A DNA stretch of 64,000 nt from Sarcodiotheca gaudichaudii (GCA_032355985.1 JAUKVZ010000005.1:186001-250000), one strand, 5' to 3'. Positions 54,281 to 63,618 are shown, counted from the stretch's first letter. A program made the numbers and translations. Notes: generated by a model from the sequence alone, not told the origin.

Positions 54281-54622
54281 ATGGAGCTCAACACGCTCGA
54301 ATTCACGTCGGATCGCGATGGCAGGGTGCTCGCGTTCGCCGGTGACATGAACTACGCGACGATTGACGAGGCGCGCAAGGAGATCGACCAGGCGATGGAC
54401 GCCGCCGGCGCTCCGATTGTGGTCGATCTGCGTTCGGTCGAGATGTTCACCTCTGTCGCGCTGCAGATGCTGCTGGAGGTGACCACCGGCCAGCAGGATG
54501 CGCTCGTGCTGCTGATCGGCGATCGGATCGAGGGCATCCTCGAGGTCACGGGAATCCGCCGGAAGTTCAAGATCGCACACGAGATGGATGAAGCGCTTCG
54601 GCGTGCGGGCGTGGCGGACTGA
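54281..54622 (+). CDS. STAS-domain anti-sigma-factor antagonist-like protein
   Basis: 113 residues. GGGAGGATCTCGCTC precedes the ATG at 54281. The STAS fold is readable (LAFAGDMNYATIDEARKEI, PIVVDLRSVEMFTSVALQMLLEV, ALVLLIGDRIEGILEVTGI). In SpoIIAA the D-S-S-G motif contains the Ser that an anti-sigma kinase phosphorylates. Here the aligned stretch is F-T-S-V, with Thr57 at the phospho-Ser position, so it could be a phospho-Thr variant or a non-switching STAS. No kinase gene is near. It is inserted on the opposite strand between queD and queE. Confidence 0.8.
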   Translation: MELNTLEFTSDRDGRVLAFAGDMNYATIDEARKEIDQAMDAAGAPIVVDLRSVEMFTSVALQMLLEVTTGQQDALVLLIGDRIEGILEVTGIRRKFKIAHEMDEALRRAGVAD

Positions 54623-54623
54623 C

Positions 54624-55316
54624 TTACACGCCGCGCATCTGCGGATCCCAGATCACTTTGTGAAGCTGCGACTGCATTTGCGCATCGAGTCGATCTTCAA
54701 GCATCCATTCAGCCAGTGAGCGCGGATTGAGGCCGGGATGACCCGGGATCTCTTCGCCTGCGGGCTGCGCGTGCACGGGCGACATCAGCACGGCCGCCGT
54801 TCGATTGATGAGATTGTGCTCGGCGATCATGTCGCGCGCCCATTCGTAGTCGCGGCGCGAGCAGATGACGAACTTGACTTCATCGTGCGGCCGCAGCCTT
54901 TCGATATTCGCCAGATCATTTCGCTCGCATTCGCCGGAATCGGGCGTCTTGAGATCGACGATGCGAATCACGCGTTCATCGCAGGCGCCGGCGCCGTCAA
55001 TATCGCAGGCGCCGGAGGTCTCGACGAGCACCGTGCGGCCGGCGTCGCAGAGCTTTCGCATGAGATCAAACACGCGCGGCTGCAGCAGCGGCTCGCCACC
55101 GGTGATCTCTACGAGCGGACAGTCGTGAGACAGCGCCTCTTGGAGAATGTCATCAATTTCGCGTGTGCGGCCTTCCTTGAATGCGTATTCCGTGTCGCAG
55201 TAGACACAGCGAAGGTGGCATCCGGCGAGGCGGACAAAGACGCAGCGATGGCCGGCGCGTGTGGATTCACCCTGAATCGAGTGGAAGATCTCGTTGATGC
55301 GGAGCGTCTCGGCCAT
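54624..55316 (-). CDS. queE: 7-carboxy-7-deazaguanine synthase
   Basis: 230 residues from the ATG at 55316; TATACT lies 9 nt upstream, and the longer frame to 55400 has no family start. A radical SAM enzyme that rearranges 6-carboxytetrahydropterin to 7-carboxy-7-deazaguanine. The start RINEIFHSIQGEST is typical. The iron-sulfur motif is CHLRCVYCD with Cys33, Cys37 and Cys40 (C-x3-C-x2-C). EITGGEPLLQP and VLVETSGA are SAM-binding elements. With queD it covers two steps of queuosine precursor synthesis. Confidence 0.94.
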   Translation of the reverse strand: MAETLRINEIFHSIQGESTRAGHRCVFVRLAGCHLRCVYCDTEYAFKEGRTREIDDILQEALSHDCPLVEITGGEPLLQPRVFDLMRKLCDAGRTVLVETSGACDIDGAGACDERVIRIVDLKTPDSGECERNDLANIERLRPHDEVKFVICSRRDYEWARDMIAEHNLINRTAAVLMSPVHAQPAGEEIPGHPGLNPRSLAEWMLEDRLDAQMQSQLHKVIWDPQMRGV

Positions 55317-55325
55317 GACGAGCCG

Positions 55326-55331
55326 AGTATA
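55326..55331 (-). promoter_or_regulatory. Candidate -10 (TATACT) of queE
   Basis: Minus-strand TATACT ends 9 nt before the queE ATG at 55316. TTGAGA lies 15 nt upstream of it as a possible, poorly spaced -35. Confidence 0.45.
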
Positions 55332-55335
55332 GACG

Positions 55336-56364
55336 CTAGTCGAGCGTCTCAACGAATGCCTGCGCATCCTGGTGGCCCAGGCGCTGTGCGCGGCGAGCAT
55401 AGTTCAGCGCCACATCTCGATCGCCGGCGCGCTTGCTCCATTCGGCAGCCTTCATCAGCAGATCCAGATCGTCGGGCCGATCTTCGACGGCCTCGGCGTA
55501 GAGCGTCGCGGCGTCGCCCGGCCTGCGGATCATGCCGTAGCACATGGCGATTTCATCGAGCACGGCGCTGTCATGCAGTTTGACGTTGTTCGGCAACGCG
55601 TTGAGGAGCGTCAGTGCGGCTTCCGGATCGTTGCCGCGGCGAAGGATCTTGGCTTCCACGAGGCGCCAGGTGACGCTTGTCGGCTCGAGCTGGCGCGCCC
55701 GCTTGATATGGCCTCCGGCGACGGAGAGTTTGTTCTCATCAAGCGCGATGCCGGCGAGGGCGCCCCAGACGATGGCGGCTTCGGGATCCAGCTTGCCGGC
55801 GATGATGAGGCTCTTCTTGGCTTCGTCGACGCGGCCGACTTTGCGCTGCACCTGAGCCAGATAGATCGGGTACTTGGGATTGGAAGGATCCAGCGATTGA
55901 GCCTGCCAGAAGTGCTCTTCGGCCTTTTGCAGTTCGCCGGTCTTGCTGGCGACGACGCCGGCCGCGAACTGAAGTTCGGCGTGCACGGGTCCGATCGCGA
56001 TGGCGTGAACGTACTGGGAGTACGCCTCATCGGCGCGTCCATCGCCGAGCAGGATCTCGGCGTAGAGCGTGCGAAGATCCTGGACATATGGATCCTGCTC
56101 GACGGCTTCACGAAGGATCGCTTCGGCCTTGCCCGGTTCATTCTGCTTCAGGTAGACCCGGGCGGAATCCATGATGGCGGTGACGGCTTCCTGGCTGAGC
56201 GGCTGCTCCCCGGCGCCGGACGCCGATCGAGGCCCGCCCGTGCCGACGATGCCACGCACGACCAGGACGCCGATGACCAGCAGCACGACACCCAGCGTCG
56301 ACACAGAGGCGACCTGGATGAGGCTCCGGCTGGGCGGTTTCGTGTTGTCAGGCGTGTCCGTCAT
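55336..56364 (-). CDS. Membrane-anchored TPR protein
   Basis: 342 residues. An N-terminal membrane helix (VASVSTLGVVLLVIGVLVV near 18-37) is followed by TPR repeats (AEAILREAVEQDPYVQDLRTLY, LQKAEEHFWQAQSLDPSNPKY, EAKKSLIIAGKLDPEAAIVWG, DVALNYARRAQRLG). It is oriented with the repeats in the periplasm. TPR rods usually scaffold protein complexes; no partner is identifiable. A TACCCT is 11 nt before the ATG. It is followed by queE 20 nt away on the same strand. Confidence 0.8.
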   Translation of the reverse strand: MTDTPDNTKPPSRSLIQVASVSTLGVVLLVIGVLVVRGIVGTGGPRSASGAGEQPLSQEAVTAIMDSARVYLKQNEPGKAEAILREAVEQDPYVQDLRTLYAEILLGDGRADEAYSQYVHAIAIGPVHAELQFAAGVVASKTGELQKAEEHFWQAQSLDPSNPKYPIYLAQVQRKVGRVDEAKKSLIIAGKLDPEAAIVWGALAGIALDENKLSVAGGHIKRARQLEPTSVTWRLVEAKILRRGNDPEAALTLLNALPNNVKLHDSAVLDEIAMCYGMIRRPGDAATLYAEAVEDRPDDLDLLMKAAEWSKRAGDRDVALNYARRAQRLGHQDAQAFVETLD

Positions 56365-56459
56365 ATGACCCGGTCAGGGTATCGTCCCGCTACACTTGGC
56401 GACTCAAGGCAAAAGAGCCCATCTGGAAGGAAAGAGGCCCTCAATTACAGGGCGATCGC

Positions 56460-59400
56460 ATGAATCAGACGACGGACCAATCCGCCGAAATGAGCCTCCC
56501 GAAGACATACCGGCCGGAGGACCACGAGGGACGCATCCGGAGCCGCTGGGAGGCCGCAGACGCTTTTGGGGCTGATCCCGCCCGCGTCGCCTCTGGCGAG
56601 CGCCAGCCTTACTGCATCGTGATCCCGCCGCCCAATGTGACGGCGGCGCTGCATCTGGGCCATGCGCTCAACAATACGCTTCAGGACGTGCTTATTCGCT
56701 CCCATCGGATGATGGGTTTCGAAACTCTCTGGATGCCGGGCGCCGATCACGCAGGCATCGCGACGCAGACGGTCGTCGAGAAGCGTCTCATCGCTGAAGA
56801 AGGGCGCAAACGCACCGACTACGAGCGCGACGAGTTTATCGGGCGTGTCCAGGACTGGAAGGAAGAGTACGAGGAGACCATCAAGGGACAGCTGCTTGAG
56901 ATGGGCTGCTCGTGTGACTGGGATCGCTGGCGCTTCACGATGGATGATCAGTGCGCCGCGGCCGTGCGCGAAGCGTTCTTCCAGCTCTTCAAAGATGGTC
57001 TGATCTATCGCGGCAAGCGGCTCGTCAACTGGGATCCGGTGACGCAGACGGCGCTGGCTGATGACGAGGTCGACAACATCGAGATCGATGGGTTCTTCTA
57101 TTACCTGCGATATCCAATCGTTGACGCTTCAGGCGCGCCGTTGAGCGTGACGCTTCCTTCCGGCGAGACACTTGAACATGTGACCGTTGCGACGACGCGG
57201 CCGGAGACGTACCTCGGCGATACAGCCGTGGCTGTGAATCCGAATGATCCGCGCTGGGAGGCGCTGCGCGACGCAAAGGCGCACGCACAGCTGCCACTGG
57301 TGGGGCGCATCGTGCCGATCATTGCGGATGATTACGTGGTGCTGCCTGCCGCCGACCCTGATGCAGAGGGCGTCGATCCGAAGGCGAAGTACGCGAGCGG
57401 TTTCCTCAAGGTGACGCCGGCGCATGATCCCAACGACTGGGACATCGGCATTCGGCATGAACTCGACGCGATCAATGTGATGGCGCCGGACGCCTCCATC
57501 AGCAATGAGCATGGCTGGGAGGATGTGGGCGAGGCGACGTGTTTCCTCGGGCTTTCCAGAGAGGACGCGCGCACTGCGGTCGTGAAGCGTTTTGATGAGG
57601 CAGGGCTGCTGGCGGATAAGAAGGAATATCGCCACGGCGTGGGACACAGCTATCGCAGTCACGTGCCGGTGGAGCCCTATCTCAGCGATCAGTGGTACGT
57701 GAAGGTGACGGACGAGCGGCTTGCCGGGAGCGCCCAGCGAGCGCTATCGAAGGAGCAGCGCACAAGCGACACCTATCCGGGCCGATCAGATGTCTCCTCC
57801 GATGGGAATCTGACGTTTCATCCGGATCGATACGCAAAGTCGTACGAGTCGTGGCACGACAACATTCGCGACTGGTGCATCAGCCGTCAGCTGTGGTGGG
57901 GACATCAGATTCCCGTATGGAGGCGGCCCGAAGCTGCGATTGGTCGCGAGCCCGAGGAGCAGATTGCGGCGAAGGTCGAAAAGCTTCTGGAAATCGCTCG
58001 CGCCGAACGCATCGCCATCCAGCACCGAGGCGAGTTCGTCCCGCTGGAGCTGGTCGAGAAGAAACCGGATGAAATGAGCGCGTTTTTCATCTGCATTCGA
58101 GATCCTGAAGGCGAGGACGAGCAGATAGTCAAGGAGCTCGAAGAGGCAGGCTGGGAGCGCGATCCGGATGTGCTGGACACATGGTTCAGCTCTGCGCTGT
58201 GGCCCCTTTCAACGCTCGGCTGGCCGAACGACACATCGCTGCTGGAGGCTTTCAACCCGACCAGTGTGCTGACGACGGCGCGAGAGATCATCACGCTGTG
58301 GGTCTCGCGCATGGTGATGTTCAATCGGTATTTCAAGCACGATGATCTTCCGTTCAACGACGTCTACATCCACGCGATGATTCAGGACGGCGAGGGACGA
58401 AAGATGAGCAAGTCGTTGGGCAACGGCGTCGATCCGCGCGACATCATTCATCTGCACGGCGCCGATGCCATGCGATTCACGCTCTGCCAGATGACGACGC
58501 AGACGCAGGATGTGCGCATGCCCGTCGAGCCGGATCCGGAGACCGGCCGCAACACGTCGCCCAAGTTTGACCTTGGCAAGCGCTTCTGCAACAAGCTGTG
58601 GAATGCCTCGCGCTTCACGATGATGATGCTGGATGAAGCAGAGGAGAAACTGCAGGCCGGCCAGGCGATTGATTCGAGCGATCTGTCGCAGATCGATTAC
58701 TGGATGCTCTCGCGTTTGCGCTCGACCATCGAGACGATTGAGCATGCGCTGTCGACGTATCAGTTCAGCGTGTATGCCCAGTCGCTCTACGATCTGATGT
58801 GGCGCGATTTCTGCGACTGGTATCTCGAAGCGATCAAGCCGACGGTGCGCAAACGCCCGGCGCAGCAGGCCGTGCTGCGGGCGACGCTGGACGCGATCCT
58901 TCGTCTGCTGCATCCGATCGCGCCGTTCGTGACCGAAGCGATTCACGAGAAGCTGCGGCCGACGCCGGCGGGCGATCTGCCGGGTGTTGATCTGCTCGAT
59001 GCAGAGCTGCTGTGCCTGGCGCCGTGGCCGGATGTCGCGGGCGACTTCAAGGATGCGACGATTGAAGCGAATATCGATCGGCTTCGCGATCTGGTGACGG
59101 CGATCCGAGAAGTGCGCGCCCAGCAGCAGGTGCAACCGCGACGGCGCATCACGCTTCATGTGGATGATGCGATGCTCGAGGAGATCAAGGCGGGCGATGG
59201 CTTCGTCGAGACGCTTGCCGGACTCGACAAGGTTCTGACTGACGAGCCGGAGAGTGCGGCGTCATCATTCACCTTTGACGCGCGGGAGTTCAGGCTGAGC
59301 GATCTGCAGGATGCCAGCGCCGGTGACTCCGAGGCGGAGAAGGAACGTCTGGCGAAGCAGATCGAAGACCTTGACGGCTCCATCGCGACGCTCCAGAAGC

Positions 59401-59525
59401 GGCTGAGCAATCCCGGGTACACCGAAAAGGCGCCCGCTCATCTCGTCGATCAGACGCGCGCCCAGCTTGCAGGTCTTGAAAGTGAGCGCGACGCGGCGAA
59501 GAAGAGCCTGGAGGCGTTGCAGTGA
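56460..59525 (+). CDS. valS: Valyl-tRNA synthetase
   Basis: 1021 residues. It charges tRNA-Val. HLGH (PNVTAALHLGHAL) and KMSKS (GRKMSKSLGNG) are the class I ATP motifs. The editing domain shows TRPETYLGDTAVAVNPND, and C-terminal residues about 945-1020 form the coiled-coil tail (AEKERLAKQIEDLDGSIATLQKRL). A TACACT at 56391-56396 could be the -10, with a leader of about 60 nt. The ATG is well placed before the YRPEDHEGRIRSRWE start. It overlaps the next gene by 4 nt. Confidence 0.97.
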   Translation: MNQTTDQSAEMSLPKTYRPEDHEGRIRSRWEAADAFGADPARVASGERQPYCIVIPPPNVTAALHLGHALNNTLQDVLIRSHRMMGFETLWMPGADHAGIATQTVVEKRLIAEEGRKRTDYERDEFIGRVQDWKEEYEETIKGQLLEMGCSCDWDRWRFTMDDQCAAAVREAFFQLFKDGLIYRGKRLVNWDPVTQTALADDEVDNIEIDGFFYYLRYPIVDASGAPLSVTLPSGETLEHVTVATTRPETYLGDTAVAVNPNDPRWEALRDAKAHAQLPLVGRIVPIIADDYVVLPAADPDAEGVDPKAKYASGFLKVTPAHDPNDWDIGIRHELDAINVMAPDASISNEHGWEDVGEATCFLGLSREDARTAVVKRFDEAGLLADKKEYRHGVGHSYRSHVPVEPYLSDQWYVKVTDERLAGSAQRALSKEQRTSDTYPGRSDVSSDGNLTFHPDRYAKSYESWHDNIRDWCISRQLWWGHQIPVWRRPEAAIGREPEEQIAAKVEKLLEIARAERIAIQHRGEFVPLELVEKKPDEMSAFFICIRDPEGEDEQIVKELEEAGWERDPDVLDTWFSSALWPLSTLGWPNDTSLLEAFNPTSVLTTAREIITLWVSRMVMFNRYFKHDDLPFNDVYIHAMIQDGEGRKMSKSLGNGVDPRDIIHLHGADAMRFTLCQMTTQTQDVRMPVEPDPETGRNTSPKFDLGKRFCNKLWNASRFTMMMLDEAEEKLQAGQAIDSSDLSQIDYWMLSRLRSTIETIEHALSTYQFSVYAQSLYDLMWRDFCDWYLEAIKPTVRKRPAQQAVLRATLDAILRLLHPIAPFVTEAIHEKLRPTPAGDLPGVDLLDAELLCLAPWPDVAGDFKDATIEANIDRLRDLVTAIREVRAQQQVQPRRRITLHVDDAMLEEIKAGDGFVETLAGLDKVLTDEPESAASSFTFDAREFRLSDLQDASAGDSEAEKERLAKQIEDLDGSIATLQKRLSNPGYTEKAPAHLVDQTRAQLAGLESERDAAKKSLEALQ

Positions 59526-60604
59526 GTCGAGCCGCGCTGCGGAGCGCGTGCGTTCTGCTTGGCATGATGTGCGTCCTGGGAAGCTGCGCTTCGTCGACGC
59601 CCTCGACATCGTCGCGGTCGAGCGCTGCTTCTGCGGCCGCCACTGCGCCCTCGCGAGCGTCGCGCGAAGATGTCGTCCTGTCGCGCGAACCCTGGCGCTG
59701 GTCGGGTGTTGATGGCGAAGTGTTGCGCACCCCCCACTATCGCATCTACACAACGGAGTCCGATCAGGTCCTGGTCAATCGACTCTCGCCTTTTCTTGAA
59801 GATGCGCTGGCGCACTATCGCTCGGCGATCTGTGCGCTACCCGCCCCGCCGCAGCGTTTGGATACGTACCTCGTCGATAATCGTCCGCAGTGGGTCAGAC
59901 TGACGAAGAGCCTGCTGGGTCATGACGCTGAACCCTTCCTGCGCATCCCCCGCGGCGGATATGCGACGCGCGGTGTGGCTGTTCTCTACGACATCGGTCT
60001 CTTCGACACACTGGCCATCGCGGCGCACGAAGGCTGGCATCAGTACACGCAGCGCACGTTCGCCGAAGGGCTGCCGGTATGGCTGGAGGAGGGTGTGGCG
60101 ACCTATATGGAGGGCCACAAGTGGAGCCGCGAGCAGCCTGTGTTTCTGCCCTGGTCAAATGTTGAGCGATTCGATCAGCTTCGCGCGATCGTGGCTTCCG
60201 GCCAACTGATGAGTCTGTCTGAGCTGCTCGATGAAACGCCTCGCAACTCGCTCGACGGACCGCCCGGCGCATCGCTGGGCTTTTATGCGCAAGCATGGGC
60301 GTTGGTGCATTTTCTCAATGAGGGCGCGGACGGACGCTATCGCAGCGGCTTGCGTTCATTGATGCTCGATGCAGCGGACGGCCGCATGAGCGCGGAGATC
60401 GCGACGAAGCTCGGCGCGCGACGCGCTGTGATGGCGCTACAGCGGCGCGTTGGGCCGGATGTGTTTCTGACGTATTTCAATGACGATCTTGCCGAAGCGA
60501 ATGACGAGTATCAGGCGTATATCGCCCGGATCGTCAGCGCCGGCGCCCGTGATCGCATCGTCGCCGGTCGCTCTCCCTTGTCGAGCGTCTCCGAACCACA
60601 ATGA
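59522..60604 (+). CDS. Lipoprotein zinc metallopeptidase-like protein (DUF1570-type)
   Basis: 360 residues starting at GTG 59522, which overlaps the valS TGA by 4 nt (GTGA). The lipobox VLGSC puts Cys22 at the membrane. A gluzincin HExxH motif is HEGWH (169-173), with the third ligand probably Glu in LPVWLEEGVATYMEG (189-190), a pattern seen in DUF1570/M48-like proteins. It would hydrolyse peptides in the periplasm. The valS linkage is probably only positional. The next gene overlaps by 4 nt. Confidence 0.82.
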   Translation: MSRAALRSACVLLGMMCVLGSCASSTPSTSSRSSAASAAATAPSRASREDVVLSREPWRWSGVDGEVLRTPHYRIYTTESDQVLVNRLSPFLEDALAHYRSAICALPAPPQRLDTYLVDNRPQWVRLTKSLLGHDAEPFLRIPRGGYATRGVAVLYDIGLFDTLAIAAHEGWHQYTQRTFAEGLPVWLEEGVATYMEGHKWSREQPVFLPWSNVERFDQLRAIVASGQLMSLSELLDETPRNSLDGPPGASLGFYAQAWALVHFLNEGADGRYRSGLRSLMLDAADGRMSAEIATKLGARRAVMALQRRVGPDVFLTYFNDDLAEANDEYQAYIARIVSAGARDRIVAGRSPLSSVSEPQ

Positions 60605-61149
60605 ACAGCCCCAAGGTGGATATCCAGTTGCCGGGGCATCGACTCGGCCTGCTGTCGGATTCGCATGGCGATGCGGCTATCACACGCGCAGCCGTCGGCG
60701 CGCTGATCGACGCCGGCGCCGAGGCGTTGATCCATCTTGGCGATGTCTGCTCGATGAGCGTGATCGACTGCCTGGCCGGGTGCGTCTCCCCGTCGGGCGA
60801 AGCGATTCCTGCGCGGCTGGTCTGGGGAAACATGGACTTTGAGACGGACGCCGGCAGGACATACGCGAAGACGCTCGAGGTCGGTGTCGATCATCCCTAT
60901 GGCAGCTACCGGATGGCGGGGCGTCGCCTGCTGGCTCATCACGGGCACATCGGGCGGTTTGAGGCCTCAGCCGCGGATTCCGGATACGACTTCTTCCTCC
61001 ACGGGCACACGCACAAGCCCCGGGATGAGCGGATCAAAGGGGTGCGGCGACTGAATCCGGGGGCGCTGCATCGGGCCAGCCGGTTGACCTGCGGCCTGTT
61101 CGATCTGAGCGACGAATCCTTCCAGCTGATCGAGGTTCCGGAGGCCTGA
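60601..61149 (+). CDS. YfcE/MJ0936-family metallophosphoesterase
   Basis: 182 residues, no signal peptide. The two-metal motifs are LLSDSHGD, HLGDV, GNMD, HHGH and HGHTH, in order. This matches the small YfcE/MJ0936 phosphodiesterases, which act on phosphodiesters of unknown physiological substrate. It overlaps the metallopeptidase gene by 4 nt (ATGA), so valS, the peptidase and this gene may share an mRNA. Confidence 0.92.
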   Translation: MNSPKVDIQLPGHRLGLLSDSHGDAAITRAAVGALIDAGAEALIHLGDVCSMSVIDCLAGCVSPSGEAIPARLVWGNMDFETDAGRTYAKTLEVGVDHPYGSYRMAGRRLLAHHGHIGRFEASAADSGYDFFLHGHTHKPRDERIKGVRRLNPGALHRASRLTCGLFDLSDESFQLIEVPEA

Positions 61150-61201
61150 GGCCACGCTCCGGGATTGCCTTATATGATGTTCCGCCTCCAGTACATCCTC
61201 C

Positions 61202-61729
61202 ATGAACCCATCCACATCGAACGACAATCCGACGCCCGACGAGGTCATCATTCGCGCAGCGACGTCTGCCGACCAGCATGTCGTGACTGCGCTCTTCAAC
61301 TCTGAAGGTGTGCACAACGAGACTGAGGAAGGCGACTCGGGCGAGGATGTCCTCGATCTTGAGGCCGGCTACTTCTCAGATGATGGTGAGTCCTGCTTCT
61401 GGGTTGCCGAGTGCTCTGAGTCGGGCATCGTCGGCATGGTGGGTGTTCGGCACAAGGGCAACCATGCAGGCGAAATGCGCCGTTTGCTCGTGCGTTCTGA
61501 GCATCGCAATCATGGATACGGACGGCGCCTTGTCGAGGCAGCGCTGAAGTTCTGCAACGATCGCGGCTACGTGAAGGTGACGTTGCAGACGCAGGTCGAT
61601 CAGAAAGCTGCGCGCTCGCTGTTTGAGCGATTCGGTTTTCAGTTGAACCGGACGAAAACGGTCGCCGGGCGCGAGCACATGGACTTTTACATGGATCTCT
61701 ACCGCCAGCCGCGCGACGAGTCTGTGTAG
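61202..61729 (+). CDS. GNAT-family acetyltransferase
   Basis: 175 residues. The acetyl-CoA motif A is RRLLVRSEHRNHGYGRRLVEA (R/Q-x-x-G-x-G/A), and the motif B region is ARSLFERFGFQLNRT. GNAT enzymes acetylate amines of proteins or small molecules. The target is unknown. The ATG was chosen as the first in frame with a coherent N-terminus (NDNPTPDEVIIRAATSADQHV). TATGAT at 61173-61178 may be its -10. A 480-nt gap follows. Confidence 0.88.
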   Translation: MNPSTSNDNPTPDEVIIRAATSADQHVVTALFNSEGVHNETEEGDSGEDVLDLEAGYFSDDGESCFWVAECSESGIVGMVGVRHKGNHAGEMRRLLVRSEHRNHGYGRRLVEAALKFCNDRGYVKVTLQTQVDQKAARSLFERFGFQLNRTKTVAGREHMDFYMDLYRQPRDESV

Positions 61730-62211
61730 AGCGCCATGAAGCGGACAATCTTCCGCATTGAGCGATTGTCAAAATAGTGAAGATGGGTCAGCCAAGTACT
61801 TCTGGATGAGGGGGCGAATCCCTCAGGCCGAATTTTCACTTTGACATGTCTCAACCACTGGGGTCGTCTCGGCAGCAACTATCGGACCAAACGAGGGTGT
61901 CGGGTCGGGGAACCGCACGTGAGTCGCGTGAGAATGCCCCTGACAAGGGGATTATCGCCCACTTTCAGCTTGCTTTGGTTTCTTGGTGTTTTTATCTTTG
62001 GCTTGGGCGATTTGGCGGTCGCAATTCTCGCAAGTCCGTATCCGTACGTTGACGCGAGATTTGTGCATCAGAGTGCACATCTTCTGCGAATAGCCACTCG
62101 TTCTTACTAACCAAGGCTTCCCTCTTACTCAACGCCCCAGGTTTGCAGATGATGCAGGCCTGGGGTTTTTCGCATGCGCAATGGCGCTGCTGCTCCCCCC
62201 TGTCGCTGCGG
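61730..62211 (+). other. 482-nt AT-richer gap with hairpins and a terminator
   Basis: There is no convincing gene. At 61767-61846 TGTCAAA..AGTGAA pairs with TTCACTTTGACA, enclosing a smaller TGAGGG/CCCTCA hairpin. CCCCT-GACA-AGGGG follows near 61936-61950. The block ends in the intrinsic terminator 62135-62170. Either a long 3' untranslated region of the acetyltransferase or an independent RNA of about 400 nt is possible. Short open frames here (for example 61841-62110) lack protein character. Confidence 0.5.
62135..62170 (+). terminator. Intrinsic terminator
   Basis: CCCCAGG pairs with CCTGGGG around a 17-nt loop and is followed by five T. The orientation is plus; the minus-strand transporter gene ends 42 nt away. 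Confidence 0.8.
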
Positions 62212-63426
62212 TCATGCGCCTCTCTTCGGCAGCGATTTGCGAATCGCAAGCGCAACGAGCGCCGCGATGAAGAGCGATTCAATCCCGAGCATCAACAGCA
62301 CGGCGTCTGCGTCCGGCGCTACGCCTGTCGCGACGGCGCCCCAGGCCAGCGCGCCTGTGAGTGGGCCGAGCGCGTATCCCATGCCGATGGTCGCCTCGTG
62401 CTTGCCGCCGGCGTCAATCTCCGCGAGTCCGACGGTCATGGCGTAATACAGCGCCGCGTAATACACGCCTCCCATACCGAGGCCGAAGAGCGTGAGACCG
62501 GCCAGCAGCGCAGGAGCATTGGGCGCGATCGTCGTGAGCACGAATCCGGCGAGCATGGCGCCGGCGGTCCAGATCGGCGTGCGCCATCGGCCGTGCCAGC
62601 CGTGCCACCATTGAAAGAGCACAAAGACGCCGATGCGCGCCATGCCCCATGCGGACGCAATGGGCATCTTCCATTCGACATCGACGCCGATGCGCTCCAG
62701 TCGCCAGGGCAGCAGCGGATTAATGGCCGCCGCGAGGATGTAGCTGAGCATGAGCAGCATGCGAAAGCACGGCAGCAGCCGCTCGTAGCGCTCGGGATGC
62801 GGCTCCGATCCATCATCAACATGGCGGGGAGGCTCTCGATGGCACAGTGCGGCAAGTGGAATGCAGAGCAGGTGAATCGCGCCGAGTCCGATGATGGCTT
62901 CAAGCGAGAACTCGCGCAGCAATGGCGCCATAAACCAGAAGGCCAGCGCGACGGCTGACGCCCATGTGAGATTGAATGTGCCGATGGCTTTGCGAAGATT
63001 GGCCCCTCGACGGCCGCCGGAGACGTAGCTCTCAACGATCGGCCAGAGCGTGCCTGAGATTGGCAGATACACCGCCGCGAAGAGCCAGAGCGCCCAAGGT
63101 CGCTGGATGGACCATGGAATCAGACATGTCGCCGCCAGAAGCAGCATGACTGCGATGAGCGCACCGCGCGTGCTTACGCGCTTTGAACGTCGCGTCAATG
63201 CGCGAAGCAGCGGTCCAACGCCAAGCGCTCCGCCGATGTACACGATGCCCATCATCACGCCGAGCAGATAATTCTGAATGGTCGTCGCGTCGTAGCGCTG
63301 ATCGGCGATGAAAAAGACGCCGTTGGTGATGCAGCCCGTGCCAAGGCTGTTGAGCCACGCGATGGCGAGCACGGGCGCAAGCCGCTGCTGTCGCGGCGTA
63401 TTCGGATTGGCGCCGAGCGCTGTCAT
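62212..63426 (-). CDS. MFS-type membrane transporter
   Basis: 404 residues from the ATG at 63426, with about twelve hydrophobic helices. A typical major-facilitator loop, LLRALTRRSKRVSTRGALI, occurs between helices 2 and 3, and LGLGMGGVYYAALYYAM is a helix with conserved glycines. The substrate is unknown. The longer frame to 63495 adds a polar stretch before the first helix, so it is not preferred. It is divergent from tRNA-Arg. Confidence 0.85.
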   Translation of the reverse strand: MTALGANPNTPRQQRLAPVLAIAWLNSLGTGCITNGVFFIADQRYDATTIQNYLLGVMMGIVYIGGALGVGPLLRALTRRSKRVSTRGALIAVMLLLAATCLIPWSIQRPWALWLFAAVYLPISGTLWPIVESYVSGGRRGANLRKAIGTFNLTWASAVALAFWFMAPLLREFSLEAIIGLGAIHLLCIPLAALCHREPPRHVDDGSEPHPERYERLLPCFRMLLMLSYILAAAINPLLPWRLERIGVDVEWKMPIASAWGMARIGVFVLFQWWHGWHGRWRTPIWTAGAMLAGFVLTTIAPNAPALLAGLTLFGLGMGGVYYAALYYAMTVGLAEIDAGGKHEATIGMGYALGPLTGALAWGAVATGVAPDADAVLLMLGIESLFIAALVALAIRKSLPKRGA

Positions 63427-63453
63427 CGGAAATATGTGCGCCTGTAGGTTTCG

Positions 63454-63482
63454 TTGCCGGGACCGGGTACGAATCGTAGTAT
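63454..63482 (+). promoter_or_regulatory. Promoter for tRNA-Arg
   Basis: TTGCCG (63454-63459) and TAGTAT (63477-63482) are 17 nt apart. The tRNA starts 33 nt after the -10. Confidence 0.55.
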
Positions 63483-63514
63483 GATCGCCACGCAAGCGCC
63501 CGGATGGGCGCCGG

Positions 63515-63588
63515 GCGCACGTAGCTCAATTGGATAGAGCGTCGGCCTCCGAAGCCGAAGGTTGCAGGTTCGATCCCTGCCGTGCGCA
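63515..63588 (+). tRNA. tRNA-Arg (anticodon CCG)
   Basis: 74 nt. The acceptor GCGCACG pairs with CGTGCGC, the D arm has GTAGCTCAATTGG, the anticodon loop is CTCCGAA with CCG, and the T loop is GGTTCGATCCC. A73 is encoded and CCA is not. It reads CGG, a codon expected to be frequent in this GC-rich genome. A weak GCTGGT/ACCAGC hairpin lies just downstream (63591-63613). Confidence 0.95.
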
Positions 63589-63618
63589 TTGCTGGTGGCG
63601 TGTGACGACCAGCCGCGT

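Noticed and set aside
61841-62110. Small open frame with a hydrophobic segment in the gap
   Set aside because: It spans the predicted hairpins, has no ribosome site and no recognisable family.
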